IMG/VR virus record: IMGVR_UViG_3300027973_001702
Location: 1-24,507 of that record
Origin: a virus
DNA length: 24,507 bases
Direction: 5' to 3' (one strand)
Of the stretch, positions 12,025-20,316 are shown piece after piece. Under the pieces are notes generated by a model that saw only the letters and a program-made list of their open reading frames with translations, made no database searches and was not told the origin of the DNA. Position numbers and translations under genes: made by a program. Numbering within the stretch: the stretch's first letter is position 1; each line of letters opens with the position of its first letter.

Positions 12025-12255
12025 TTAATCCTGGTGTACTAGGTTGTTAAGTTTGTCTAGACGGAATCCCGCCCAGCTGTTGGCCCCAGCAACCACTACA
12101 GGAGCAGAGGCATAGCCTTTTTCTTCAATAAGAGCAAATACTTCAGGACTGTCTTGAATCATCTTGGACTCAAACTCAATCCCTTTAACAGTAAGAAATC
12201 TTTTAGTCTGCTCGCAGGCAGTGCAGTTCGGGTTGCTGTATACAATTACGCTCAT
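12025..12255 (-). CDS. NrdH/glutaredoxin-like redoxin
   Basis: 76 residues from the ATG at 12255. VIVYSNPNCTACEQTKRFL contains the C11-x2-C14 redox site (CTAC) at the start of a thioredoxin-fold helix. SAPVVVAGANSWAGFRLDKL carries the cis-proline and the W-x-G-F/Y-R-x-D-x-L ending typical of NrdH. It would reduce the ribonucleotide reductase, most simply the NrdJ encoded upstream in the same run. The longer frame to 12297 adds a non-homologous N terminus and is rejected. Confidence 0.9.
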   Translation of the reverse strand: MSVIVYSNPNCTACEQTKRFLTVKGIEFESKMIQDSPEVFALIEEKGYASAPVVVAGANSWAGFRLDKLNNLVHQD

Positions 12256-12268
12256 TTTTATTCTTTCT

Positions 12269-12451
12269 CTAGCAGCCGGTACAGAAACGCCACACATTAA
12301 TTGCCAGGGTTGCCAGCATCCACAATGATATCAGTTGAATCCCCACCTCAGCTGCGACCATATAGGCAGACTTGTTAACAGTCGGTTTAAAGTTGTTTTT
12401 GATTATTTCATCAAAAAGTTGCTTTTCGTTTTTAGCTTCAACGGCAATCAT
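12269..12451 (-). CDS. Small C-terminally anchored membrane protein
   Basis: 60 residues. The N-terminal half is charged (MIAVEAKNEKQLFDEIIKNN). One hydrophobic helix spans about 31-53 (MVAAEVGIQLISLWMLATLA), ending in FCTGC. The ATG makes a 4-bp ATGA overlap with the DUF4430-like gene and has GAGG upstream. Its coupling to that exported protein suggests they work together at the membrane; no family is recognised. Confidence 0.7.
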   Translation of the reverse strand: MIAVEAKNEKQLFDEIIKNNFKPTVNKSAYMVAAEVGIQLISLWMLATLAINVWRFCTGC

Positions 12452-12927
12452 TCCGGGAACCTCTGGTTATCGTTCTCAAAGAATACAAGCCCAAGGGAGT
12501 CTCCAGCTTTGAGTGTTACTTGGTCAATTCCAGTTGACGCCCAGCCCCAAGGCAGAGCACCATCTTTTACTAAGACGGCCCAGTAAGCAAAGGCAGCTGG
12601 CATCTCGGCACACGTCTCGACATAGTTCTCGTGGTCTTTGATGCCGATCGGGCTAGTAGCACTAGGCAGCGAGTTTACACGACATACAATCTGTGAGCCA
12701 TATTTGCCAGTGCCTTCTATTGCTAGCCCAGCGTCAGCAAGAAGGTCAAGACCATTTGCTTTACCAGTTACAGGGATGCATTTGCTTGAGGTTGATTTAG
12801 AGTCTAAGACTCCGTAGTCCACTAGAACAGTCACGCATTCCTTGTTTGGCTGGCTGGCTACGACAAAGCCGATGCCTCCAACAACTAGGCCAGCGGTAAT
12901 TAAGATACTTAGATTTTTATTTTTCAC
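12448..12927 (-). CDS. Exported DUF4430/transcobalamin-C-like protein
   Basis: 159 residues from a GTG at 12927, chosen because GGAGGAGACC precedes it; it overlaps the adenosyltransferase by 11 bp. Residues 1-28 are a signal peptide or anchor (KNKNLSILITAGLVVGGIGF). The mature part shows VTVLVDYG, NGLDLLADAG, a conserved cysteine (IVCRVN) and YWAVLVKDGALPWGWA followed by VTLKAGDSLGLVF, the pattern of DUF4430, a family related to the C-terminal cobalamin-binding domain of transcobalamin. Four further cysteines could form disulfides outside the membrane. Lying between a cobalamin adenosyltransferase and a B12-dependent reductase, it may capture or hand over cobalamin; that role is inference. 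Confidence 0.65.
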   Translation of the reverse strand: MKNKNLSILITAGLVVGGIGFVVASQPNKECVTVLVDYGVLDSKSTSSKCIPVTGKANGLDLLADAGLAIEGTGKYGSQIVCRVNSLPSATSPIGIKDHENYVETCAEMPAAFAYWAVLVKDGALPWGWASTGIDQVTLKAGDSLGLVFFENDNQRFPE

Positions 12928-13492
12928 GGTCTCCTCCAGGAATCCATAAGACATCGCCAATCTCGCGATTAGCGTGTCTAGATAGTACGAATAGTAGGTC
13001 AGATAGTCGGTTGAGATATTTGGCGGTAGTGATGTTTACTCCCTCACCAAATGAGTGAATAGCATTCCAAGTCTGACGTTCCGCTCTGCGAACCACGGTT
13101 CTGGCTACATGAAGCTGAGCTGCCAACGGAGTCCCACTAGGAAGCACAAAAGTTCTAAGAGTGCTTAGAGGTTCATTGTACTGGTCGATTAGATTCTCTA
13201 GGCGAGTAACCTGCTCTTCCGTAACTCTTAGCGGTGGGTACTTAGGGTCGTCAATAACTGGTGTGCAGAGGTCTGCGCCAACATCGAACATATCGTTCTG
13301 AATGCGGAGCAGAACCTCTTTCACATCAGCATCAATCTCCATAGACAAGGCAACTCCAATGCTGGAGTTTGCCTCGTCCACGGTAGAGAACGCTTCAAGT
13401 CTGGCATCATTCTTAGAAGTACGACTCCCGTCTCCGAGAGAAGTAGTTCCTTGATCGCCAGTCTTCGTGTAGATGGTACTTAGTACAACCAT
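12917..13492 (-). CDS. PduO-type ATP:cob(I)alamin adenosyltransferase
   Basis: 191 residues, the standard PduO length. IYTKTGDQGTTSLGDGSR (7-24) is the ATP-binding N-terminal loop. AFSTVDEANSSIGVA, FVLPSGTPLAAQLHVARTVV with RRAER, and KYLNRLSDLLFVLSRHAN are the helix-bundle motifs that hold ATP and cob(I)alamin. It makes adenosylcobalamin, the cofactor of class II ribonucleotide reductase. Its ATG follows the nrdJ stop directly with no gap, so the two are almost certainly made together. Phage-encoded copies are unusual and indicate that cofactor supply limits infection. Confidence 0.95.
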   Translation of the reverse strand: MVVLSTIYTKTGDQGTTSLGDGSRTSKNDARLEAFSTVDEANSSIGVALSMEIDADVKEVLLRIQNDMFDVGADLCTPVIDDPKYPPLRVTEEQVTRLENLIDQYNEPLSTLRTFVLPSGTPLAAQLHVARTVVRRAERQTWNAIHSFGEGVNITTAKYLNRLSDLLFVLSRHANREIGDVLWIPGGDREK

Positions 13493-15526
13493 TTACTTGT
13501 TGTTCTCCACAATCAACTTGATTTCACAAGCGTCTGTGGTGCAGTAGGCATCGCCAATTGCATCGATAGCCATACCAGCGTAAACACCGCTGAATGAGAT
13601 AGGGAACAACTTACCAGCCGCATCCTCGTACTCTTCCTTAGTAATTTGGGTGTATGGCATCTGAGGGTATGTGAAGTTACCTGAAGGCAAGAACGATACA
13701 GTTTTTAGCTGACCGTCATACATGTGAAGTACAGACTCAACGTGCTTGGCTTCTGTCTCAGGGTCAAACGAGATAGTCACCGATACAGAGTTGTCTGACC
13801 AGTAACGCTGAGCAGTTGCAGCAAGTGCCATCTTTTCAAAGATAGTTACATCGCGTTCTGCACGCTTTGCACCAGACTTGATTGGGAAGAACACCACTGA
13901 AGTAGTCTCTGGAGATTCAGAGGCTGGCTCAATTGTGTAGTTAGCCATCTTGAATAGTGGCAACATCGGGTCGTTGTTTCCAAAGCGAATTGCACGCATG
14001 AAGTATTCGCCACCTGGAGTCCAGTGAACACCTGGAGACTCACCAGCAAGAATCGATACAGTGCCTGATGGCTTGACGGTCGTGGTCTTGATTGACTCAC
14101 GAATACCTAACCACTCCGAGTATGTAACGTCATACTTCTTGACAACTGCATAACCCTCGTCCATCCAAGTACGGAGAGCAGGGATACCATTGTTATCTGC
14201 AAAGTTAGCAATACCAGACATCGAGGTTCCGATACGACGGTTACGCTGCATGATTGCGTTGGTCTCTTCCCAGTGGGTAGGAAGAAGAGTCACGGTTTTT
14301 GCGTAGAGGTAAGCAAACTTCAAAGTGCGAAGATAGTCTTCCTTGCTTTCGTGACGGTTTAGGTAAGTCTCAACAAGAGTACACATTTCGTAGCTCTCCA
14401 AGGACTGCTCTGCACAAGGGTTGTAGCCCATGATGCGGTGGTCCTTGTTGTTGATTGGATCGCCTAGACGACCATAAGCCTTTGACACGTCTTCCCAGAT
14501 AACTCCAGGCTCACCGTTAAGGATGATTCCATCAATAATCTTTGAGAAGTCGGTACCAACGTTGACCATGACCGAGTTGTTTGACATCCAACCCCATCCT
14601 GGGATTTCTGGATCATATGAGTTACGCTCAGGAAACTTTTCAACATTCTTTAAGTTCAAGAAGTTGTCATCATCAATACGACCAATCAAAAGCTCAGCTG
14701 AACGACGAACGTTTCCGGAAACTACACAACGGCCGATAAGGTTTCCGATGTCCGCAATGTCAACAGTGGTGACTAGCTGACCCTTGCGTCCTAAAAAGAT
14801 TTGAGAGATCTTGTTGTGGAGCGCAATCAACGGTTCTGGGCCAGAAGCTGTGCCACCAAAAGTTGCAATAGGTGCACCATAAGGACGAATCTGGTCGTAG
14901 TTGAAGTCCCAGCGTGGCTGGTCTGGCTTTAGGAATGAATTGATTAGTGCAACAGTAGATTCCTGCCATCCCTCACGAGTGTCTGGGATTACATATTCCT
15001 GAGGCTGACCTGGTTCATAGATTTCAAAGTTTTTGTCAGCTCCTTTGTCGTCAAACCCAACGCCGACACCGAGCATGGATGCTTCCATAAGGAAAGCAAA
15101 TGGCTTACCTGGGTTTGCCTTGGTCATTTCCAAAGTAGACACAAAAGCACAGTTCTGCAAAGCAGCCGAGTTCTTCTGAACGTTTACGATATTGGTTCCC
15201 ATGACCCAGAGTCCACGGCCCGGAGGAGACCACTTTAGGTTGAATAGAGAGTCAAAAAACTCTTTAGCCGAGGCAGCAGCCTTAGCGTCTGACCATGGCA
15301 AGCGGTTCTGTTTTGCATGGTCCTTCTGGATTGAATAGGTTCCGTTGGTAACGCGCTCACAAACCTCCGACCAGGTTTCTTTGGTTCCATCTTCTTTTTT
15401 GCGTGAGTACGTGCGCAAGAAAGTTATCTCGCCTACAGAGTTGCCAGCGGCATCTTTGTAACCGAAAGGGGATTCTTTTTGCTTGTACTCCGCTACGAAC
15501 TCTTCATTTAGTTTAAATGAGAACAT
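13493..15526 (-). CDS. nrdJ: Adenosylcobalamin-dependent (class II) ribonucleoside-triphosphate reductase
   Basis: 677 residues, in the range of monomeric RTPR enzymes. PPGRGLWVMGT (101-111), NCAFVST with C126, GRCVVSGNVRRSAE (265-278) and the finger-loop motif NPCAEQSLESYEMC (369-382), with C371 as the probable thiyl-radical cysteine and E373 as partner, are all present. KPSGTVSILAGESPGVHW (around 490) is the substrate-phosphate region. The C-terminal shuttle pair C662-x4-C667 (CTTDAC) receives electrons from a redoxin such as NrdH. The enzyme converts NTPs to dNTPs using AdoCbl. The ATG has no ribosome site; TATAAC ends 5 bases upstream, suggesting a leaderless transcript. No intein is seen. 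Confidence 0.97.
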   Translation of the reverse strand: MFSFKLNEEFVAEYKQKESPFGYKDAAGNSVGEITFLRTYSRKKEDGTKETWSEVCERVTNGTYSIQKDHAKQNRLPWSDAKAAASAKEFFDSLFNLKWSPPGRGLWVMGTNIVNVQKNSAALQNCAFVSTLEMTKANPGKPFAFLMEASMLGVGVGFDDKGADKNFEIYEPGQPQEYVIPDTREGWQESTVALINSFLKPDQPRWDFNYDQIRPYGAPIATFGGTASGPEPLIALHNKISQIFLGRKGQLVTTVDIADIGNLIGRCVVSGNVRRSAELLIGRIDDDNFLNLKNVEKFPERNSYDPEIPGWGWMSNNSVMVNVGTDFSKIIDGIILNGEPGVIWEDVSKAYGRLGDPINNKDHRIMGYNPCAEQSLESYEMCTLVETYLNRHESKEDYLRTLKFAYLYAKTVTLLPTHWEETNAIMQRNRRIGTSMSGIANFADNNGIPALRTWMDEGYAVVKKYDVTYSEWLGIRESIKTTTVKPSGTVSILAGESPGVHWTPGGEYFMRAIRFGNNDPMLPLFKMANYTIEPASESPETTSVVFFPIKSGAKRAERDVTIFEKMALAATAQRYWSDNSVSVTISFDPETEAKHVESVLHMYDGQLKTVSFLPSGNFTYPQMPYTQITKEEYEDAAGKLFPISFSGVYAGMAIDAIGDAYCTTDACEIKLIVENNK

Positions 15527-15577
15527 ATGTAGTTATACCGTTTCTAGTAGGGAGTATTGGGTTGAATACCAGTATAC

Positions 15578-15597
15578 CTCGACTTTTAAAACTCGAG
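15578..15597. promoter_or_regulatory. Near-perfect palindrome between DUF3039 gene and nrdJ
   Basis: CTCGACTTTT-AAAACTCGAG is a 10+10 inverted repeat with one mismatched pair, centred 61 bp upstream of the nrdJ start. A related half, CTCGACTTTC, recurs at 15890-15899 near the start of the plus-strand block. It may be an operator or a weak terminator. Confidence 0.4.
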
Positions 15598-15608
15598 TAT
15601 TTGGTATT

Positions 15609-15827
15609 TTATAAGAATAGTGCCTCTACAATTTTTTTGCAAATTGGGCAAACCCTTAGTTTTTCGGGGTCTCTAGAGGGTACGAATTCTACCCCACATA
15701 GGGCTATTATGGTAGTTCCCATAATATACCCCTCTGTTACAGACGCTGATTCAGCATAATGAGCAAAATCCTCTGATTCATCCGTTTGACGCATGTCAGG
15801 TTTATCTAAAACATCAACGCTATTCAT
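15609..15827 (-). CDS. DUF3039-family protein
   Basis: 72 residues. The C-terminal half (ALCGVEFVPSRDPEKLRVCP, then ICKKI) has the C-G ... P-x-R-D-P ... C-P-x-C-K signature of DUF3039, a small zinc-binding actinobacterial family of unknown function. The N terminus is acidic (DESEDFAHYAESASVTEG). It is the first minus-strand gene after the strand switch. Finding it here strengthens the actinobacterial host assignment. Confidence 0.8.
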   Translation of the reverse strand: MNSVDVLDKPDMRQTDESEDFAHYAESASVTEGYIMGTTIIALCGVEFVPSRDPEKLRVCPICKKIVEALFL

Positions 15828-15899
15828 TAGGTAGGTCTTTCAATGGGTATATTCAGGAAAAGTAACCTTAGACATACATTCTATCCTATCTCGACTTTC

Positions 15900-15926
15900 T
15901 ATAAATGAGGTAAAATTAGAGGTAAA
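15900..15926 (+). promoter_or_regulatory. Candidate late-type promoter region for the fibre/sulfation block
   Basis: TATAAATG (15900-15907) resembles T4-type late promoters (TATAAATA), and TAAAAT (15911-15916) is a second -10-like box. No clear -35 box is seen. GAGGTAAA is directly repeated at 15907-15914 and 15919-15926. The first gene's ATG is 45 bp downstream of TATAAATG, with AAGGA as ribosome site. Confidence 0.3.
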
Positions 15927-15952
15927 GATCTATCTTCTCTTAAGGACCTGCC

Positions 15953-16318
15953 ATGAGCTGCGTTGCTGGAACCTATAACATTACTTGTAATCAAGGTGCT
16001 ACATTTAGTCGCACTATTACGTGGACTGACTCTGCCCGTAATCCGTACAACATCAGCACCTACACTGCACGAATGCATGTTCGCGAAACAGTAAACGCCG
16101 CTTCAACAATAGTAGAGCTAACAACAGCAAATGGACGAATTACTTTAGGGGCTAACGTTGCCACACAAGGCCAGGTGAGCCTGCTAATTGCTGCAAATAC
16201 TACAGCTAACCTAACCGCAGGACTCTATGTATATGACTTAGAGCTAGTTTCAAGCACGGGAGTAGTGGACAGAATTCTTGAAGGAAACTTCAAAGTTAGT
16301 GCCGAGGTAACTCGTTAA
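15953..16318 (+). CDS. Putative virion/baseplate-associated beta protein
   Basis: 121 residues, rich in Thr, Ala, Asn and beta-branched residues. It opens with CNQGATFSRTITWTD and continues with TYTARMHVRE, GRITLGANVATQGQVSLLI and LYVYDLELVSSTGVVDRILE followed by GNFKVSAEVTR. The alternating pattern suggests an Ig-like beta sandwich such as the N-terminal domain of baseplate upper proteins (BppU). Its stop overlaps the fibre gene start by one base (TAATG), so it likely forms the adaptor or chaperone for the fibre. The start has AAGGA 7 bases upstream. Confidence 0.7.
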   Translation: MSCVAGTYNITCNQGATFSRTITWTDSARNPYNISTYTARMHVRETVNAASTIVELTTANGRITLGANVATQGQVSLLIAANTTANLTAGLYVYDLELVSSTGVVDRILEGNFKVSAEVTR

Positions 16319-19300
16319 TGGCAACCTACTTCGATGACGAACAAAATAAAGTTATCGTCAATCCAAGGGACGTTAACAAGGTTATCGTTCAAGAGCAGCC
16401 TAACCATGTTGAAATTAGTATTGGCGGACCTCAAGGTATTCAAGGTGTTCAGGGTGTTCAGGGTGTTCAGGGCACAACTGGAATTCAGGGAAACACAGGT
16501 ATCCAAGGTAGCACAGGTGCTCAGGGTACCCAAGGTACAACTGGTATTCAAGGTACTGCAGGCTTCATTGGAGCTAATGGTACTCAGGGCACGCAGGGCA
16601 TTCAAGGTGTCCAAGGTCGTCAGGGTACCCAGGGTATAACAGGTATTCAAGGATTTGGATACGCCCAGCTACAAGGACCTTTAGGTTTTCAAGGTACAAC
16701 CGGCCCTCAAGGGACTCAGGGCGTTCAAGGCACTGAAGGGCTTCAAGGCGAAGTAGGTGCGACCGGTAATACGGGCGAGGGGGGTATTCAAGGCTTCACT
16801 GGCACTCAAGGCGCAACAGGTACTCAAGGTTTGCAGGGTCGTCAAGGTACTACAGGGTTACAGGGTCAAATTGGTACTCAAGGACTGCAGGGTCGTCAAG
16901 GTACTACAGGGACGCAAGGCCTGACAGGTGTCCAAGGAATCACAGGCGCAGGTACTCAAGGCACTCAAGGTGCAACAGGAGTACAAGGTACCCAAGGAAC
17001 CGTTGGCACTCAAGGTCTTCAGGGGCTAAAGGGAGACATTGGAGATACAGGCATACAAGGAACCACGGGTGCATCTGGAGATAGTTCAAGTCACTACCAC
17101 TACAACGCAAGAACAAATACAACAAGTGGTGACCCAACAACAAACCAACTCGGTTGGAATAACGCAACTCAAATAAACTCTACTGCTTTGCGAGTTAACC
17201 ACTTAGACGCTGACTCACAAGACAACAGCATTTTTCTTCATCTGATTAACCAGTATGACAATCTTATAGTCCAAGACAAAAACAATGCGGAAAATTTTCA
17301 AACTTGGGAAGTGTCGGGAACACCAACACTAAACGCAACTTGGGATGAGTTTCCAGTAACTTTAGTTAATTCAGCAGGTACAGGCACAACAAACTTTGCT
17401 AGTAATCACTCTTTACTTCTTATCATCATTTCCGTAGGAAATGTTGGTCCACAAGGTATTCAAGGTGTACAAGGCCTAACAGGCGCACAAGGAGCCCAAG
17501 GTACTACTGGTACGCAGGGTTTGACTGGCACGCAAGGCATCCAAGGAACCATTGGAACTCAAGGAATTCGAGGTTTACTAGGTCTTCAAGGTGCAACTGG
17601 TGCGCAAGGAACAACTGGTACCCAGGGTGAGTTAGGTACTCAAGGTACAACTGGAGCACAAGGCCTAATTGGTATTCAAGGTACTCAAGGTACTCTAGGT
17701 GTCCAAGGTATTCAAGGTGTACAAGGCACAACCTTCACAGGCTATGACTATGAAATTCACGTTAGTCAAGTAGATGGAAATGACACTACTGGTAATGGTG
17801 ATTTGCTTACTCCAGTTGCTTCTATTACTAAGGCATTGACTTTAGTAGATTCACAGCGTAAAACCATTATTGTTCACCCAGGGACTTACACTGAAAGCCC
17901 TTCAATAACTACTCAGTACACGACCATAACTGGACCTGGTCTTATTGGTGGAAACATCGTAATCTCTGGAACTGTAAGTACAAGTGTTGGCTGTACTATC
18001 TCGGGTTTAAAAATAACAAACCTTACTATCACTACGCCCACTGGTACAGGGAATGTAAACATCTTGAACTGTGAAGTTTCTGGAACTTTTACAAAGAGCA
18101 GTAATGCTGACTACACCGTTCTTCGTTTGTGTGACCTTGCTGCCGCAAGCATCACTGGGTCTGGTTTAGTCGCTATCTTTGGTGGAAATCCAAACTTCAT
18201 AACCGTCAACAACGCTAGTGCCAATGTAATTGTAAAAAGTGCTGTCACCGTTGCCCCTGTTCTAACTGCTGGAACTCTAAGCCTTGTAGATTCTGTAGTC
18301 GTTGCTGCTGTGACCAATGCCGTGACATCGGCTGCCTCAAGTGTGATTACTTTAGCAAACTGTCAACTACTGACTTCCGCACTAAACAATGTCGCACCAG
18401 TCGTTTTGAGCGGCTTCTACTCAATCCTCAACTGCGTATACGATAAGCCAAATTCAACCTTAGTTGCTTCGTCTGGTACTGGTGGCACAACAAACGCCAT
18501 TGATTACTTCCAGTACATCAACGCAGATAAGTTCATCACCCAAGGTGGTACTTCTGCCCAGTATGTAAAGGGTGACGGCTCGCTTGACTCTATAAGCCCA
18601 GTTGGAGCCCAAGGAACAACTGGTATTCAAGGTACTCAAGGTACTATAGGTCCTCAGGGATTAACCGGATCTCAGGGAACCACAGGAACCACGGGAGACA
18701 CAGGCTTACAAGGCACAACTGGATCTCAGGGAATTACCGGGGCTAATGGCATAGGATATGACAACTTAACTTCATCATCATCAGTGGTTATGGGGACAAC
18801 GGCAAAAACATTTTCAATGTCTTCTACTGGAGCACTTGCTCTAGGAACAAGAGTTCGTATAAGCCCAGTTTCTACGCCAACCTATTACATGGATGGCCCT
18901 ATCACCGCAATTACTGCTAACAGCAGTATCACAGTTACCGTAGATGTATTTAGTGGAAGCGGAACGTTCACAAGCTGGACAGTATCTGTAGTTGGGCAGC
19001 GTGGTGCCTCAGGCACTCAAGGTACAACTGGTACACAGGGTCTTACTGGGACAGGTACTCAAGGCACTCAAGGCACAACTGGCACGCAAGGTGGAACTGG
19101 GGCAGGTACTCAAGGTACAACTGGAACTCAGGGAACAACTGGAACAACAGGACTACAAGGTACAACTGGAACCACTGGAACTCAGGGAATAACTGGTACA
19201 CAAGGAACCACAGGTCTTCAAGGTTTAACTGGAACAGGAACTCAGGGTGTTCAAGGAATTAGCGGGGCTGGTGGAGTTTCACTTTCAGCAAATAATACTT

Positions 19301-20313
19301 TTACTGCTACTCAAACTTTTGCTACCACAAGCGGTAACACTGCCCCAGTGGTTATTAATCAAGGGACAATAACTACACCTCTTACAGCAGTATACACTTA
19401 CTATGATAAAGGCAATGGCTACTACTATTTTTCAATAGGAATGACATTACCATCTGGTCTTACAAACAATAATGGCTACACTGTCTACCTGACTGGCTCA
19501 AATTCACCAGTTGGACTTAGAACTCCATTTAGTGCATCTCTCTATTATGATGCTGTCAACTATGGTGGTTATTATTTCTATATTTACTATCCTGGGTACC
19601 CAAACTCCTTTAGCGTAACTGGTGTAACGATAGTTGCCTACTCATATGTAAACTTACTGGACATTAAAAATGCTGCTGGAACTACCTTAGCCAATGTGTC
19701 TTACGCAGGTGCTCTCACTGTCGCTGGGATTACTTCAACGGGTGCAATCACTGGTACTACAATCAGTGGTACATTAGTCACTGCTAATGCACTAAATCTA
19801 ACTACAAGCATTACCAGTGCCAATCCAAACACAAACAAAGTAGCCCATATGCCTATGGGTGCTGATGTCGCAGTAGCAGCAAATACTTGGACTGAGGTTG
19901 GTTTTTTTACTGGTAGCAACATTACTATCAATGGAACCAGTGCTTTGGGAGATGCTTCTTGGATAGTTAGTGGAAACATAATTATTCAAACACAGGCAAA
20001 TAATACTGCGGCTATAGTTACTGTTAAACTTTGGTCAAAAGATACTAATAATGTATCTTTGGGCGGACTAGCCTCGTCAGAAGTAACTATTCCAGCAATC
20101 TCTGGGGTTAAGGGAGTTGCAACAATACCAATTAACGCATTGCTACGCTCTAGAGCAAGTTTTGCTAGTGCTATTTTAGTATTTGATGTTTATAGCACCG
20201 CAGCAGTTACTGTAAAACGCTTTGTTCCTGACAATGCAACGGGGGATTCCTCGTCGCTTAGTACTTCTAGTGGAGACGGAACTAGTTTTACATTCTTAAA
20301 AGTGAAGGGATAA
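16318..20313 (+). CDS. Collagen-like tail fibre protein
   Basis: 1331 residues. Four collagen-type G-x-y blocks lie at about 37-254, 375-472, 763-812 and 893-987, dominated by GIQ, GTQ, GVQ and GTT triplets, with Gln/Thr instead of Pro in the Y position. Between blocks 2 and 3 (about 475-755) sits a probable right-handed beta-helix of the pectate-lyase/DUF1565 type (DGNDTTGNGDLLTPVASITK, then TIIVHPGTYTES). Residues 988-1331 form a Tyr/Gly-rich and then beta-rich tip, likely the receptor-binding part. Phage collagen repeats trimerise into rods. The N terminus (YFDDEQNKVIVNPRDVNKV) probably attaches to the virion. The DNA repeats are prone to length change by recombination. Confidence 0.9.
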   Translation: MATYFDDEQNKVIVNPRDVNKVIVQEQPNHVEISIGGPQGIQGVQGVQGVQGTTGIQGNTGIQGSTGAQGTQGTTGIQGTAGFIGANGTQGTQGIQGVQGRQGTQGITGIQGFGYAQLQGPLGFQGTTGPQGTQGVQGTEGLQGEVGATGNTGEGGIQGFTGTQGATGTQGLQGRQGTTGLQGQIGTQGLQGRQGTTGTQGLTGVQGITGAGTQGTQGATGVQGTQGTVGTQGLQGLKGDIGDTGIQGTTGASGDSSSHYHYNARTNTTSGDPTTNQLGWNNATQINSTALRVNHLDADSQDNSIFLHLINQYDNLIVQDKNNAENFQTWEVSGTPTLNATWDEFPVTLVNSAGTGTTNFASNHSLLLIIISVGNVGPQGIQGVQGLTGAQGAQGTTGTQGLTGTQGIQGTIGTQGIRGLLGLQGATGAQGTTGTQGELGTQGTTGAQGLIGIQGTQGTLGVQGIQGVQGTTFTGYDYEIHVSQVDGNDTTGNGDLLTPVASITKALTLVDSQRKTIIVHPGTYTESPSITTQYTTITGPGLIGGNIVISGTVSTSVGCTISGLKITNLTITTPTGTGNVNILNCEVSGTFTKSSNADYTVLRLCDLAAASITGSGLVAIFGGNPNFITVNNASANVIVKSAVTVAPVLTAGTLSLVDSVVVAAVTNAVTSAASSVITLANCQLLTSALNNVAPVVLSGFYSILNCVYDKPNSTLVASSGTGGTTNAIDYFQYINADKFITQGGTSAQYVKGDGSLDSISPVGAQGTTGIQGTQGTIGPQGLTGSQGTTGTTGDTGLQGTTGSQGITGANGIGYDNLTSSSSVVMGTTAKTFSMSSTGALALGTRVRISPVSTPTYYMDGPITAITANSSITVTVDVFSGSGTFTSWTVSVVGQRGASGTQGTTGTQGLTGTGTQGTQGTTGTQGGTGAGTQGTTGTQGTTGTTGLQGTTGTTGTQGITGTQGTTGLQGLTGTGTQGVQGISGAGGVSLSANNTFTATQTFATTSGNTAPVVINQGTITTPLTAVYTYYDKGNGYYYFSIGMTLPSGLTNNNGYTVYLTGSNSPVGLRTPFSASLYYDAVNYGGYYFYIYYPGYPNSFSVTGVTIVAYSYVNLLDIKNAAGTTLANVSYAGALTVAGITSTGAITGTTISGTLVTANALNLTTSITSANPNTNKVAHMPMGADVAVAANTWTEVGFFTGSNITINGTSALGDASWIVSGNIIIQTQANNTAAIVTVKLWSKDTNNVSLGGLASSEVTIPAISGVKGVATIPINALLRSRASFASAILVFDVYSTAAVTVKRFVPDNATGDSSSLSTSSGDGTSFTFLKVKG

Positions 20314-20316
20314 CAA

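Noticed and set aside
12256-12297. N-terminal extension of the NrdH-like protein
   Set aside because: The thioredoxin fold begins at the internal methionine; the extra residues have no family match.
13846-14969. Alternative minus-strand frames inside nrdJ
   Set aside because: They are shadows of a complete 677-residue enzyme that keeps its motifs in one frame.
16315-16650. Antisense frames across the fibre gene
   Set aside because: Low-complexity shadows of the collagen repeats on the opposite strand.
16424-19275. CRISPR-like or tandem-repeat array
   Set aside because: The repeats are 9-base multiples that encode collagen G-x-y triplets in one unbroken frame, with no fixed-length spacers.
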